From Planctomycetota bacterium (GTDB taxonomy: Bacteria > Planctomycetota > Planctomycetia > Pirellulales > Lacipirellulaceae), in assembly GCA_013152205.1 (NCBI GenBank), contig JAADGV010000118.1, positions 1 to 58,409 of the forward strand: a stretch of DNA of 58,409 nt, written 5' to 3'. Of this stretch, positions 16,237 to 24,684 are shown in pieces. The notes beneath the pieces were generated by a model that did no database searches, was not told where the DNA came from, and saw nothing but the letters and a program-made list of their open reading frames with translations. The translations under genes were made by a program, and so were the position numbers. The stretch's first letter is position 1; each line of letters starts with the position of its first letter.

Positions 16237-17766
16237 ATGGTTATGCTTTTTTCTTTTGGTTCTTGTCGGGGACTTCGAATTGTTTTTTTGTGTGCTTTGC
16301 TTTTCGTTGTGAATTTGCCGACGGGGTGGTGTCAATCCATTGAGAGTGGCGAGCAAGATCTTTTTGGGCAATTGACGCAGAGCCAGGCGGGGCGAACTCG
16401 GCGGGCTTCGAGTAGTGAGGAGGATTTGGACGGAAACGGTGATTCCAAAACGATCTTGCCAGGGCAGACGCTGGTTTTGGCGGATTTGGAAGGGCCGGGG
16501 GTGATTACGCATTTTTGGAATACGACGGCGTCTCTCTATCCGTTTTCGGGGCGTTCGCTTGTGCTGCGAATCTATTGGGATGGTGCCGAGAGGCCGAGCG
16601 TGGAGACGCCGCTTGGCGACTTTTTTGGCGTGGGGCATGGGGCCAAGGCGGACTTTCAGTCGGTGCCGGTTAGCGTCTCTTCGCTGGGGCGTTCGCGTAG
16701 TTGTCAGTGGCGGATGCCGTTTCGTAAACATGCTAAGGTCACCATTACCAACGAAAACCTAAAATTTGGCCCGGTGCCTTTCTACTATTACCTTGATTGG
16801 GAAAAGCTCGACGAGTTGCCGGAGAAGACGGTTTACTTTCATGCCCGTTATCGGCAGCAGTTTCCTGCTAAGCCGGGAGATCATGTGTTGCTAGATACGA
16901 CTGGGCGTGGGCATTATGTGGGGACGGTCTATTCGGCGCATCAGGTGAAAACGGGCTGGTTCGGCGAAGGGGATGATCGCTTTTATATTGATGGCGAGGA
17001 GTTGCCTTCGATTCGGGGGACGGGAACGGAAGATTATTTTGGCGACTCTTGGGGCTTTCGTGAATTCGCCGGTCCGTTTCAGGGGGTAACACTTTATGAG
17101 GGAGTGATGGCGGGCGATCGGGTTACGGCCTATCGTTGGCACATGAACGACCCGATTCGATTTACCAAATCGCTTAAAGCAACGATTGAGCATCGAGGGA
17201 GCGTTTTTTCGGAAAAGGATGGCGAGAGTCTTTCTAGTTCGGGCGAAAGAGAGGACTGGATTAGCTCGGTGTCGTTTTGGTATCAGACGCCTGTGGCGAC
17301 CTGGGATGAACCGCTTCCTGAGGCAGAGAAGCGAGTCTCGCCTTATCGGATTCTGTTGGCACCTGCTTTGAAAATGCGTGCGAAGCCGGCGAAGACTGAA
17401 AAATCGCTCCCCGGTATTTCCTTTCGTCCGGAAACCCCTGACGGCGAGATTGAATTCGATTTTGAAATTACCGAGCCTGGTCGATACCGTTTTTCGGCCA
17501 TTCTGATTGATTCGGTATTCGGCTCCCGCTATCAGCCTTTTTTGGACGACAAGCCTTTGGGCCCGGTATTGGACATGAATAGCAAAGGCGGCGACTGGCG
17601 AGAGTATGTCTTTGATATGCACGATTTGGAAAAAGGGACACATACATTCAAGCTATCTGGACGCGGGGCCTCTCCGGGACGTCGTACCATTGGACCGAAA
17701 CTCTATGGGGTTGGGATCAGTTCGTTGATTCTGTTGCGAATGGAGGATATGGAGGGGTACAAGTAG
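16237..17766 (+). CDS. Secreted DUF2961 protein (GH172-related glycoside hydrolase)
   Basis: About 509 residues from the ATG at 16237, which is preceded by GGAGAGGGG. Upstream ATG codons exist but would place a repeat inside the gene. A signal peptide covers about residues 1-32. The DUF2961 core follows, with PGQTLVLADLEGPGVITHFW, LVLRIYWDGAERPSVETPLG and GTGTEDYFGDSW (near 259-270). Characterised relatives in GH172 act on fructofuranosides and D-arabinans; the substrate here is unknown. A C-terminal beta-sandwich domain (about 395-495) resembles a carbohydrate-binding or jelly-roll module. Likely secreted to periplasm or surface. Confidence 0.85.
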   Translation: MVMLFSFGSCRGLRIVFLCALLFVVNLPTGWCQSIESGEQDLFGQLTQSQAGRTRRASSSEEDLDGNGDSKTILPGQTLVLADLEGPGVITHFWNTTASLYPFSGRSLVLRIYWDGAERPSVETPLGDFFGVGHGAKADFQSVPVSVSSLGRSRSCQWRMPFRKHAKVTITNENLKFGPVPFYYYLDWEKLDELPEKTVYFHARYRQQFPAKPGDHVLLDTTGRGHYVGTVYSAHQVKTGWFGEGDDRFYIDGEELPSIRGTGTEDYFGDSWGFREFAGPFQGVTLYEGVMAGDRVTAYRWHMNDPIRFTKSLKATIEHRGSVFSEKDGESLSSSGEREDWISSVSFWYQTPVATWDEPLPEAEKRVSPYRILLAPALKMRAKPAKTEKSLPGISFRPETPDGEIEFDFEITEPGRYRFSAILIDSVFGSRYQPFLDDKPLGPVLDMNSKGGDWREYVFDMHDLEKGTHTFKLSGRGASPGRRTIGPKLYGVGISSLILLRMEDMEGYK

Positions 17767-17925
17767 TAAAAATCTGAGTGGTGAATGGGGGGCAATGACC
17801 AAGGCACAATGGCCGAATGACCAATTCCCCACCCAATAGCCAGGCTGGGTGACGTAAGGCGTTGGATCTGCTACCTTGTCGGCGACTGGCAGACTATTTC
17901 AAACCATTTTCGGAGAAGGAATCGC

Positions 17926-18417
17926 ATGAACGCTAATGATGCTATCCAAAGTGCAATGGATGTTAGTTCGATGGTACTCACGAGCTATTTGGGCGACCTT
18001 AGCGATGCTGATTTGATGACTCGGCCGTGTGAAGGTTGCAATCATCTGGCTTGGCAGTTGGGGCATTTAATTGCCTCGGAGTGTAGTTTGCTGGAAGCGA
18101 TTTGCCCTGGTGCAGCCGTGAGTTTGCCTGAGGGATTTGCCGAGAAGCATAGTAAAGAAACTGCCGGCGAGAATGATCCGTCGAAGTTTTGCACCAAAGA
18201 AGAATATGTGGACCAGCTCGACCGTGTGCGGAAGGCTTCGAAAGCGGCCCTGGAGAAGGTGAGCGAAACGGACCTCGACCAACCCAGCCCTGAGCATCTT
18301 CGCGAAATGTTTCCGACCGTGGGTGTTATCTTTGTGTTGATTGCTACCCACGGGATGATGCATGCGGGGCAGTTTGTGCCAGTGCGTCGTGCGCTTGGTA
18401 AGCCGGTGGTTATCTGA
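17926..18417 (+). CDS. DinB family protein
   Basis: A 163-residue four-helix-bundle protein with the DinB/YfiT histidine triad: H47 in WQLGHLI, and H142 and H146 in ATHGMMHAGQF. Family members bind a divalent metal, and several are thiol (for example bacillithiol) transferases or hydrolases; most lack a known role. An AGAAGGAA ribosome site precedes the ATG. It stands alone. Confidence 0.88.
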   Translation: MNANDAIQSAMDVSSMVLTSYLGDLSDADLMTRPCEGCNHLAWQLGHLIASECSLLEAICPGAAVSLPEGFAEKHSKETAGENDPSKFCTKEEYVDQLDRVRKASKAALEKVSETDLDQPSPEHLREMFPTVGVIFVLIATHGMMHAGQFVPVRRALGKPVVI

Positions 18418-18497
18418 AACGGTTCTTCGGGCCAGTGAATCTGAGGAGGGCCCCTATGGGCGTTTTGGGGATTTTGGCTCTTCTATTTCTCTGATCG

Positions 18498-18532
18498 CAA
18501 CGGCGTGGCCGCCGACGCTAACGGGCCTACTC
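18498..18532 (+). repeat. GGCGTGGCCGCC-ACGCTAACGG repeat, copy 1
   Basis: GGCGTGGCCGCCGACGCTAA and CGGGCC. The GGC...GCC arms are preserved. It sits between two convergent genes, DinB and STAS, 80 bp after DinB. Related copies are at 31021, 32538, 39684 and 44050. Confidence 0.78.
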
Positions 18533-18549
18533 TGGGGCAGGGGGGGGTG

Positions 18550-18912
18550 TTAGCCGAAGAAGCCTCGTTTGTTGAACGACTTTCTCGCGGTTTTTTCGTC
18601 GGGTTGGATATCGAAGACTTTGTTGAGTTTCGTGATTTTGAAGACTTCGAAAATCTCGGGGGTGATGGCACAGAGTTTTAGCTTCACGCGGAACTCTTTG
18701 CATTTTTTACTGACCTGCACCAATTTGCCGAGCATTGAGGAGGCCATGAACTCGACTTGGCTAAAGTCGAGGATGACTTGCTTCTCTTCGGTTTTGTTGA
18801 GTTGCTTGGTGAGTTGCTCGAAGACCCGTTGGAGATGTGCGTCGTCGGTGATGCGTGGGTCGGTGAATTGGAAAGTGAGCGTGCCATCTCTGGAGAAGTG
18901 ATCAATCGACAT
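18550..18912 (-). CDS. STAS domain anti-sigma factor antagonist-like protein
   Basis: About 120 residues starting at MSIDHFS; a longer frame reaches 18999 but lacks a better ribosome site. The STAS fold is visible, with the strand QVILDFSQVEFMASSMLGKLV holding the serine that anti-sigma kinases phosphorylate in SpoIIAA-like proteins, and a following helix-strand LKLCAITPEIFEVFKITKLN. It likely takes part in partner switching. No anti-sigma kinase or phosphatase gene is adjacent. Confidence 0.85.
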   Translation of the reverse strand: MSIDHFSRDGTLTFQFTDPRITDDAHLQRVFEQLTKQLNKTEEKQVILDFSQVEFMASSMLGKLVQVSKKCKEFRVKLKLCAITPEIFEVFKITKLNKVFDIQPDEKTARKSFNKRGFFG

Positions 18913-19360
18913 TAGAGTTCCCGAATAACAGCGGAGAAAATTGGATGAAGACATGAATCTATCTCCTACGCGCAGAAAAGGCGAGCGAGTGGGCGGCAAA
19001 GTCTTGCTGATCGCGGGTAGAAGCTGTGGCTGATGGAACTGCGGCTTCCGCCTGCAGCTATTAATGTGGTCTGTGACTTTGCAATTCAGCCGGGGGGGTA
19101 AGTTACTTTTTCAGGCGTGTGAGGTGAGAAACCGGCCCGAAAGGGGAACGCAAACACCCCAGATTCTCAGTAATTCGAGGGGTATTAGTGTAATAAGTCC
19201 CCAGAAGCCCTTTGGAATGACTTTTTTCCTCTAAAAGTAGACATTTGCTACTTAATGATTGCTGAATGATCTTGAATCGATACAATGAGCCGTTAATGAA
19301 GGGTCTTGCTAGCTGTTTTTAGGCGAGGCTATAGCGTCACTTTTTTAGGGATTCGATTCA
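18913..19360. other. Intergenic region between STAS and cold-shock genes
   Basis: About 450 bp. It holds the CTGCGGCTTCCGCCTGCAGC repeat at 19013-19087 and the 5' leader of the cold-shock gene. Cold-shock genes often have long structured leaders, but I could not define one here. A 60-residue minus frame at 19103-19285 looks spurious. Confidence 0.5.
19013..19087 (+). repeat. CTGCGGCTTCCGCCTGCAGCTA repeat, copy 1
   Basis: The core AACTGCGGCTTCCGCCTGCA is followed after about 15 bp by CTGTGACTTTGCAATT. The same two-part arrangement recurs at 42037-42130 and 48607-48690. The first part (GGTAGAAGCTGTGG) is a diverged inverted copy that can pair with the core. Confidence 0.75.
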
Positions 19361-19558
19361 ATGGCAGAAGGTACGATCAAGCGATTGACGGACAAGGGTT
19401 TTGGTTTTATTGATACTGGAACGAACCAGGACATTTTCTTTCACTCGTCCAATGTCGAAGGAGTTGGTTACGACGAACTACGTGAGGGACAACAAGTCTC
19501 TTACACCGAAGGCAGAGGTCCTAAAGGGCCACGCGCAGAGAACGTAACTCCTATCTAA
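19361..19558 (+). CDS. Cold-shock domain protein (CspA family)
   Basis: A 65-residue single OB-fold nucleic-acid-binding protein. RNP1 is KGFGFI (12-17) and RNP2 is DIFFH (24-28). It starts MAEGTIKRL, close to the planctomycete and proteobacterial pattern. Such proteins melt RNA secondary structure, either in the cold or constitutively. A terminator hairpin lies about 60 bp downstream. Confidence 0.95.
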   Translation: MAEGTIKRLTDKGFGFIDTGTNQDIFFHSSNVEGVGYDELREGQQVSYTEGRGPKGPRAENVTPI

Positions 19559-19618
19559 GGGGTTGCGAAAAAACCTAAGGTTGTAAGAAGGCCTTAGTGG
19601 AACAAATCAGAAGACCAG

Positions 19619-19651
19619 TGAGCCGGCGATATTCGTCGGCTTTCTGTGTTT
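19619..19651 (+). terminator. Rho-independent terminator after the cold-shock gene
   Basis: AGCCGGCGA (19621-19629) pairs with TCGTCGGCT (19633-19641) around a 3-base loop, with one G-T pair, followed by the T-rich TTCTGTGTTT. Confidence 0.75.
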
Positions 19652-19659
19652 ATGGGGGC

Positions 19660-20013
19660 ATCTTTTCAAGATTGAACCACGACGACACGACGGGCACGAC
19701 GCAAAATACGAAGAAGGTTTTACCGCAGAGGACGCAGCGCGGCCTTTGGCCGCAAACAAAAAAAGGGAACCACTAATCAGCGCTAATACACGCTAATAGG
19801 TGAAGGAAATGCTCCGCCTAGATTTCTCACCACGAAGGACACAAAGAACACGAAGCAATGAAAGACGTGTCGTATTCCCCGACTACTGGTAGATGATTTT
19901 CTGATCCTACCGGAGTATATGGTGACACCTCCTTTTTTCTTCCTTGCTGTTTTTGAATGTTATCTTTGTGGCCTTGGTGTTCTTTGTGGTTAAAACCTGG
20001 TAAGAAACCCAGG
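19660..20013. repeat. Block of degenerate intergenic repeats
   Basis: This stretch contains phrases such as ACCGCAGAGGACGCAGCGCG, ACCACTAATCAGCGCTAATA, CACGAAGGACACAAAGAACA and CTTTGTGGCCTTGGTGTTCT. They resemble segments at 15.7-15.95 kb, 22.9 kb and 58.25 kb. I see no gene here. Confidence 0.65.
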
Positions 20014-20967
20014 CTAACCTGTAACAGAGACGCCAAAGAAGTAGTTGGTGACGTGGTAGAAAACTGGGGCTGCAAAACAGATGGCGTCGATTCGGCTGAG
20101 TACTCCGCCGTGTCCTTCGATCAGTGTGCCGGTGGTCACCTCTCCCCGATCGCGTTTGATGGCGGCAAGGGTTAGTGCTCCTGCTGATGCCATGACTGCA
20201 ATCAGCACGGACATCGCTCCGGCTTGCCACCAGTAGGGAAACGGGGTGGCCCAAAAGAGCGAGAGTCCGACAATCGCACTTGCAACAGCGCCGCCTAGGA
20301 CACCTTCCCACGTGCGTGAGGTATCGATGGGTTCGGCGATGATATGTTTGCCAAAGAGCCTGCCGCAGATAAATTGTAGCAATTCGGCAAAGAGCACCAT
20401 GGTGACAAAGAAGAAGAGTAATCGAGCGTTTGCATATTCGCCGTCCATGTTCTTGCATTTCAAGAAGAGCAAAGCGGGGGCAAAGCTAAGGCAGTAAACA
20501 CAGACGAGCAAGCCGAATTGGATTTTTGCAACACGTTCGAGAAAACGTTGAAAGTCTCCGGAAATAGCTACCCTGGCAGCAATAAAGAGAAAAGCGTAGA
20601 CGGGAATCAGTATGCTGTAAAAGGCGTAGTAGTCGTACGCCACCAGTACGAACTGCATGGGAGTGAAGAAGAAAAAGACCCAAAAGAGCGCGCGATGGTC
20701 GCCCATGCTGGTCGGCGTGAGGGTAATGAACTCTCGGAGAGCCCAAAACGACAGGATGCCAAACAGGACGACTGTGATCAGGGGTTGAAAAAATGCCAGT
20801 CCGAGTACGGCGCTAAAAAACCACCAAGAATGAACTCGGCTGTTGTAGGAATTGACGGAGCGTTGGTCGAGCCCGAGAGACGTTTGTCGTCTGAGCCATT
20901 GGCCAATAATGGTTGCAATTGAGAGCAGTACGAAGACAACGCCCAGCAAGGCCCAGTTTTTGATCAT
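20014..20967 (-). CDS. CdsA-like phosphatidate cytidylyltransferase family protein
   Basis: A 317-residue multi-pass membrane protein (about eight helices) of the CDP-diglyceride synthase family. The C-terminal signature is recognisable as AIKRDRGEVTTG and LIEGHGGVLSRID (269-294), and TWEG at 219-222 matches the family TWEG. Several acidic residues of the standard signature are changed. The KD pair reads VT, the first aspartate of LDRxD is serine (S291), and the earlier SDxxAY aspartate region reads AELLQF. It may be a paralogue with altered substrate. It starts 2 bp after the plsC-like gene, so the pair is an operon for phospholipid or related lipid assembly. Confidence 0.82.
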   Translation of the reverse strand: MIKNWALLGVVFVLLSIATIIGQWLRRQTSLGLDQRSVNSYNSRVHSWWFFSAVLGLAFFQPLITVVLFGILSFWALREFITLTPTSMGDHRALFWVFFFFTPMQFVLVAYDYYAFYSILIPVYAFLFIAARVAISGDFQRFLERVAKIQFGLLVCVYCLSFAPALLFLKCKNMDGEYANARLLFFFVTMVLFAELLQFICGRLFGKHIIAEPIDTSRTWEGVLGGAVASAIVGLSLFWATPFPYWWQAGAMSVLIAVMASAGALTLAAIKRDRGEVTTGTLIEGHGGVLSRIDAICFAAPVFYHVTNYFFGVSVTG

Positions 20968-20969
20968 GT

Positions 20970-21572
20970 CTAACGGTCCTTGAGGCTGATAACAGCTTCT
21001 CTTGCCCGAGCGAGGAATTCGGTTTTGGGCTCGCCCGCTTCAAGCCACATGGGCGGCCCGAAAGTGAGTGAGGAGAGCAGGGGGACAGGCAGGAATTCGC
21101 CGCGAGGCAAAATTCGATTCATATTATTGATGTGTACGGGAATCAATTCAAGTTCGGGGCGTTTTTTGCTGAGGTAGTAGAGCCCGCTTTTGAATTCGCC
21201 GATTCCGCCGCTTTCGTTGCGTCCGCCCTCGGGGAAGATAATGAGGGAGTGGGTGTTGCCGATCTCTTTCAGCATGAGGTCGATGGGGCTTTGATGGACC
21301 TTGATTTTGGTGCGGTCGATGAGCATCGCGTTGAAGACTTTTGCTAAATGCCGTCGAATGGGGCCACTGTTCCAATAGTCTTTCGCAGCAATCGGCCGAG
21401 TGAGTTGGCGGACTTCGGTGGGCAGCGCAGACCAGACCAGCACCACATCCAGATGGCTGGTGTGGTTGGCAAAGTAGACACGTTGGCATGTGTCAGGCTG
21501 AGAATCGACCCAACGCACGCTTGCGCCACTGATAATTCTCGCGGTCCAGGTTAATAACGTCTCGGTGATCAT
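20970..21572 (-). CDS. 1-acylglycerol-3-phosphate acyltransferase-like protein (PlsC family)
   Basis: About 200 residues from the ATG at 21572; the frame can be extended to a TTG at 21614. It carries the acyltransferase motif NHTSHLD (H-x4-D, near residues 36-42 of this start) and FPEGGR where the family has FPEGTR. Such enzymes acylate lysophosphatidic acid at the inner membrane. It is followed almost directly by the CdsA-like gene, which would use the phosphatidate product or an analogue of it. Confidence 0.88.
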   Translation of the reverse strand: MITETLLTWTARIISGASVRWVDSQPDTCQRVYFANHTSHLDVVLVWSALPTEVRQLTRPIAAKDYWNSGPIRRHLAKVFNAMLIDRTKIKVHQSPIDLMLKEIGNTHSLIIFPEGGRNESGGIGEFKSGLYYLSKKRPELELIPVHINNMNRILPRGEFLPVPLLSSLTFGPPMWLEAGEPKTEFLARAREAVISLKDR

Positions 21573-21677
21573 ACAAGCTAAGGGATCGCGGTTGGGCAAC
21601 GACGGCGGGGTCAACTCCCCGAGTCGTGCGGATGCCGAAGGTGTATCCTATCCAGACGCGTGGCGGTAGGAAAGTGT

Positions 21678-22880
21678 TTAAGTGTTTATTGGGGCTGTTG
21701 AGCTTGCTGTGGGGGTTCCGGGGACCGCGTGGCGGTCCGGCTGGGTTGAGTTGCTGGGGTTTTGGTTGTAGAGGCGCTGGATGAGCGATTGGTATCCGGC
21801 CACCATTGCTTGAAGCGACCAGTGCTGGATGACCCGTTGTCTGCCTTCTGCTCCGAGCTGGGTGAGAAGGGGTTTGTCTTGCAATAGCTTGATGGCGGCT
21901 GAGGCGAAAGCCTTGGTATCGCCGGGTGGGAAGAGTAGGCCGGTTTCGTTAGGGATGACGGTTTCGGGTACCGAGCCAACTTCGGAGGCGACCACCGGGA
22001 TGCCGCTGCTTAGGGCTTCGAGAATCGATACGGGGCTGGCCTCGTTGTGCGAGGTGAGCGCGAGGAGGTCGAGAGATCGCAAGACTTCAGGCACGTCGGA
22101 TCGGGATCCGAGAAAATGAACGATGTCTGCAATGCCGAGATCGCACGTCAGTTGTTCTAGATCAGCGCGACGCGGGCCATCGCCGATCACTACGAACTGG
22201 GCAGAAGGAACTGTAGCCGCGATTTGCTTTGCGCCGTGGAGAAATAGTTCGTGGTTTTTTTCGGGTCGCAAGGCGGCTAGAATGCCTACTACTGCGGCGT
22301 CGGTGGGTATGCCAAGTTCTTGGCGAATCGCTTTTTTATCGCCGGGCGTGAATCGGTCGGTGTCAACGCCGTTGTAGATGGCGTGAACCTTGTCTTGTGG
22401 AAATCGTTCGTGCTGGACTAGGTGCTCGGCATGGGCGTCAGCGACCCCGATGAAGGCGTCGGTCAGTGGGGTGAGTAGCCGATTGAGTCTTCCTATTGAA
22501 TCGGGCCAACCGGTGCTGTGTAGGGCCGAAATAATCACGGGGACATTCGCCAACTTTGCCGCGAGGCGTCCCCAGAACATTTTGTCTCCGGCGCCGACCG
22601 TAACGACGACGTCGGCTTGGCGATCTCGCATTAGCTTCCAGAGGCGCGGAAGGATCCGGAAATCGAATTTATTCGTAAGAAGATTCGCGTGGACCGGAAA
22701 CTCCTGGGCCAGTACCTCGCCCAATGGGCCGGGCTCTTTGAGACAGATGACTTCAGGTGCAAACAGTGTTTCGTCGATTCCATGCACCAAGTTGACCAGC
22801 AGCGTTTCGGCACCCCCGACGGGCATGCTTGTGGTGAGGAACATGACGGTTAATCGTTTGTCTGGTTTTGGGGTATTCAT
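21678..22880 (-). CDS. Family 4 glycosyltransferase (GT-B fold)
   Basis: About 400 residues starting at MNTPKPD; a longer frame to 22916 has no better support. The N-terminal part has the donor-side pattern MPVGGAETLLVNLV. The C-terminal half has GILAALRPEKNHELFL, VVIGDGP, and the catalytic EASPVSILEALSSGIPVVAS with the two family glutamates. It transfers a sugar from a nucleotide donor to a lipid-linked acceptor on the cytoplasmic face. It is last in the minus-strand arm of the polysaccharide locus, 186 bp after the flippase. The last residues are Thr/Pro-rich. Confidence 0.9.
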   Translation of the reverse strand: MNTPKPDKRLTVMFLTTSMPVGGAETLLVNLVHGIDETLFAPEVICLKEPGPLGEVLAQEFPVHANLLTNKFDFRILPRLWKLMRDRQADVVVTVGAGDKMFWGRLAAKLANVPVIISALHSTGWPDSIGRLNRLLTPLTDAFIGVADAHAEHLVQHERFPQDKVHAIYNGVDTDRFTPGDKKAIRQELGIPTDAAVVGILAALRPEKNHELFLHGAKQIAATVPSAQFVVIGDGPRRADLEQLTCDLGIADIVHFLGSRSDVPEVLRSLDLLALTSHNEASPVSILEALSSGIPVVASEVGSVPETVIPNETGLLFPPGDTKAFASAAIKLLQDKPLLTQLGAEGRQRVIQHWSLQAMVAGYQSLIQRLYNQNPSNSTQPDRHAVPGTPTASSTAPINT

Positions 22881-22970
22881 AACCAATCTCAAACTAAAAA
22901 AAGGCCCGCGAATCACGCGAATAGACGCGAAAGTTTTTTGTTTAGAGCATTTATCACTTGCGTGTTCTGC

Positions 22971-23025
22971 TCCACCGAGACAGTGGGGCTATATAGCCCG
23001 GCCCTCTGGGTCGGAGTGCTGGAAC
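22971..23025. repeat. CCACCGGGACGGTGG-type repeat, copy 1
   Basis: CCACCGAGACAGTGGGGCTA (hairpin CCAC / GTGG) followed by TATAGCCCGGCCCTCTGGGT and CGGA. It matches 55190-55230. It lies between the flippase 3' end and the GT4 start. Confidence 0.75.
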
Positions 23026-23066
23026 ACACAACATCGAAATTCTTTTCTTGTTTTCCGTTTGTATAA

Positions 23067-24671
23067 CTAACTCGTATGGATTTTTGACGTCACCGGGTTG
23101 GTTGTTGGGGTGCGTAAGCGTAGTAGTGGAGCTATTTTTTCTTTGGCAACGCGGTACCACCTTCGTAGTACGACGTGCTCGTGATTGGTGAAAATTAAAT
23201 TTGTTTTCACGGCAAAGGGCACGAGTGAAACCCAAGCAGCGGCGGCGAGACCGGGGCCTACAACGAGTGTGGCTGGCAACAGGGCGAGCAGCCAAGTGCC
23301 TCGGTCGAGTTTCAAACCATGGTGTTGGTTCATGAGGAGAAGAATCGCTAAGCAAACTAAAGTCGAAATGCCAGTTGCCACGACGGCTCCGTATAGTCCC
23401 CATAGTGGTAGCAGGAGTATATTGAGCCCGATGTTTACGGCTAAACCGATTGCTAGTGGAATGGCGGCAAGGCGAGCGTGCTCGGCACACCAAAGATAAT
23501 TTTGCGCGATCACGTAGATACCAAACCAGACACAGCCGGTTAAAGTCCACGGTAACACGGCGAGTCCGGCGGTGTATTTGCCCGCTAATGCAACTTCAAA
23601 AAGCAAGGGTGAAAACAGCAGCACCCCTACGCCAAATCCTACCATCCCCAAACTGGTGAGTTTGATGGAGAAATTTACCTGCCGACCCACATGGGCGCGA
23701 CGTCCGGCCTCCCAATCGTGGCTTAAATGGGGCATAACCATGCCGCTAAACATGTCGGCAAATGATACTAGAAGCAGAGGCACAATCCGGCTTCCGTGGT
23801 AATACCCAACTTGCTGGAGCGCTTCGACGGAAGGCATTCCTGAAACATGCAGAATCATATAACGATCGACGATTGCAAACAGATGCGCGAGCATGTCGGT
23901 GAGCCAAACAAAGAAGGCGAACCGTAACATACGAGACCAAAATTCGCTTTGAGGTAATATGTCGACTGGCTGTTCGGCCTGGCATAGTCCGGGGCCAACC
24001 CAGGCAATTGCGCCGAGTGAAGCGACTAGACAAGCAACCCCGTAGCCGATGAGTATGCTCGAGACACTGGCGTTAAACGCCAATAGTCCCAAAGCCAAAA
24101 TGGCAAAAAGCATGCTATGCACAAAGTTCATTGCCGAGACAACGCGAAACAGTCGCAAAGCAATGAGCAGGGAAGTTAGTGCGTGATGCAGGATGATTGC
24201 TGCCAGGCAGAGGGCAATTCCTTGGACCAGTCGCTCTTGCTCGTAGTTGCCAAATAGCAAATGTGAAAACTGCGGAGCGAACCAAACCACAATGCCGACC
24301 GCAGACGCACCACAGACCACGGTCCACGCGGCGGTTCGCGTGAGGAAGGTAATCAGGTGGCCACGTTGGCGAAAATGTTCGAGATAGCGGCCAAACGAAC
24401 CAGGAATCCCTAGCACGGCTAGGGGTGCGGCGAGTAGCAGAAAGCTGTAGACCATCTCCCATTGCCCAAGAGCCTCGGGCGAGAGCCAACGGCAGAACAG
24501 TATCCCTCGTCCGAAGCCGATGGAGCGCTGAGCCACCATTACCACTAGGAGAATTACCACACTAGAGGCCAGCGTATCGGTACGTAGCCGAGACGTTGCC
24601 TTGGTAGGTGTCGGGTTGAAAGGCGAAGAATCGATGGTAGGTAGCCTTGGTGTGTAGTTAGCTGTTAGCAA
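23067..24671 (-). CDS. Polysaccharide/oligosaccharide flippase (Wzx-like, MOP superfamily)
   Basis: A multi-pass membrane protein of about 530 residues with roughly 12 to 14 helices, beginning near SVVILLVVMVAQRSIGFGRG. It has the pattern SPEALGQWEMVYSFLLL typical of O-antigen flippases, which move undecaprenol-linked repeat units across the inner membrane. The open frame extends upstream to 24986, but that part overlaps the deacetylase gene and looks like a shadow. No ATG lies between the deacetylase stop and the first helix. I place the start provisionally at the TTG at 24671; the true start is uncertain. Confidence 0.85.
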   Translation of the reverse strand: MLTANYTPRLPTIDSSPFNPTPTKATSRLRTDTLASSVVILLVVMVAQRSIGFGRGILFCRWLSPEALGQWEMVYSFLLLAAPLAVLGIPGSFGRYLEHFRQRGHLITFLTRTAAWTVVCGASAVGIVVWFAPQFSHLLFGNYEQERLVQGIALCLAAIILHHALTSLLIALRLFRVVSAMNFVHSMLFAILALGLLAFNASVSSILIGYGVACLVASLGAIAWVGPGLCQAEQPVDILPQSEFWSRMLRFAFFVWLTDMLAHLFAIVDRYMILHVSGMPSVEALQQVGYYHGSRIVPLLLVSFADMFSGMVMPHLSHDWEAGRRAHVGRQVNFSIKLTSLGMVGFGVGVLLFSPLLFEVALAGKYTAGLAVLPWTLTGCVWFGIYVIAQNYLWCAEHARLAAIPLAIGLAVNIGLNILLLPLWGLYGAVVATGISTLVCLAILLLMNQHHGLKLDRGTWLLALLPATLVVGPGLAAAAWVSLVPFAVKTNLIFTNHEHVVLRRWYRVAKEKIAPLLRLRTPTTNPVTSKIHTS

Positions 24672-24684
24672 ATTAGACCGTTGG

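Noticed and set aside
22390..23070. 226-residue plus-strand open frame antisense to the GT4 gene
   Set aside because: Opposes a clear glycosyltransferase and shows no family features.
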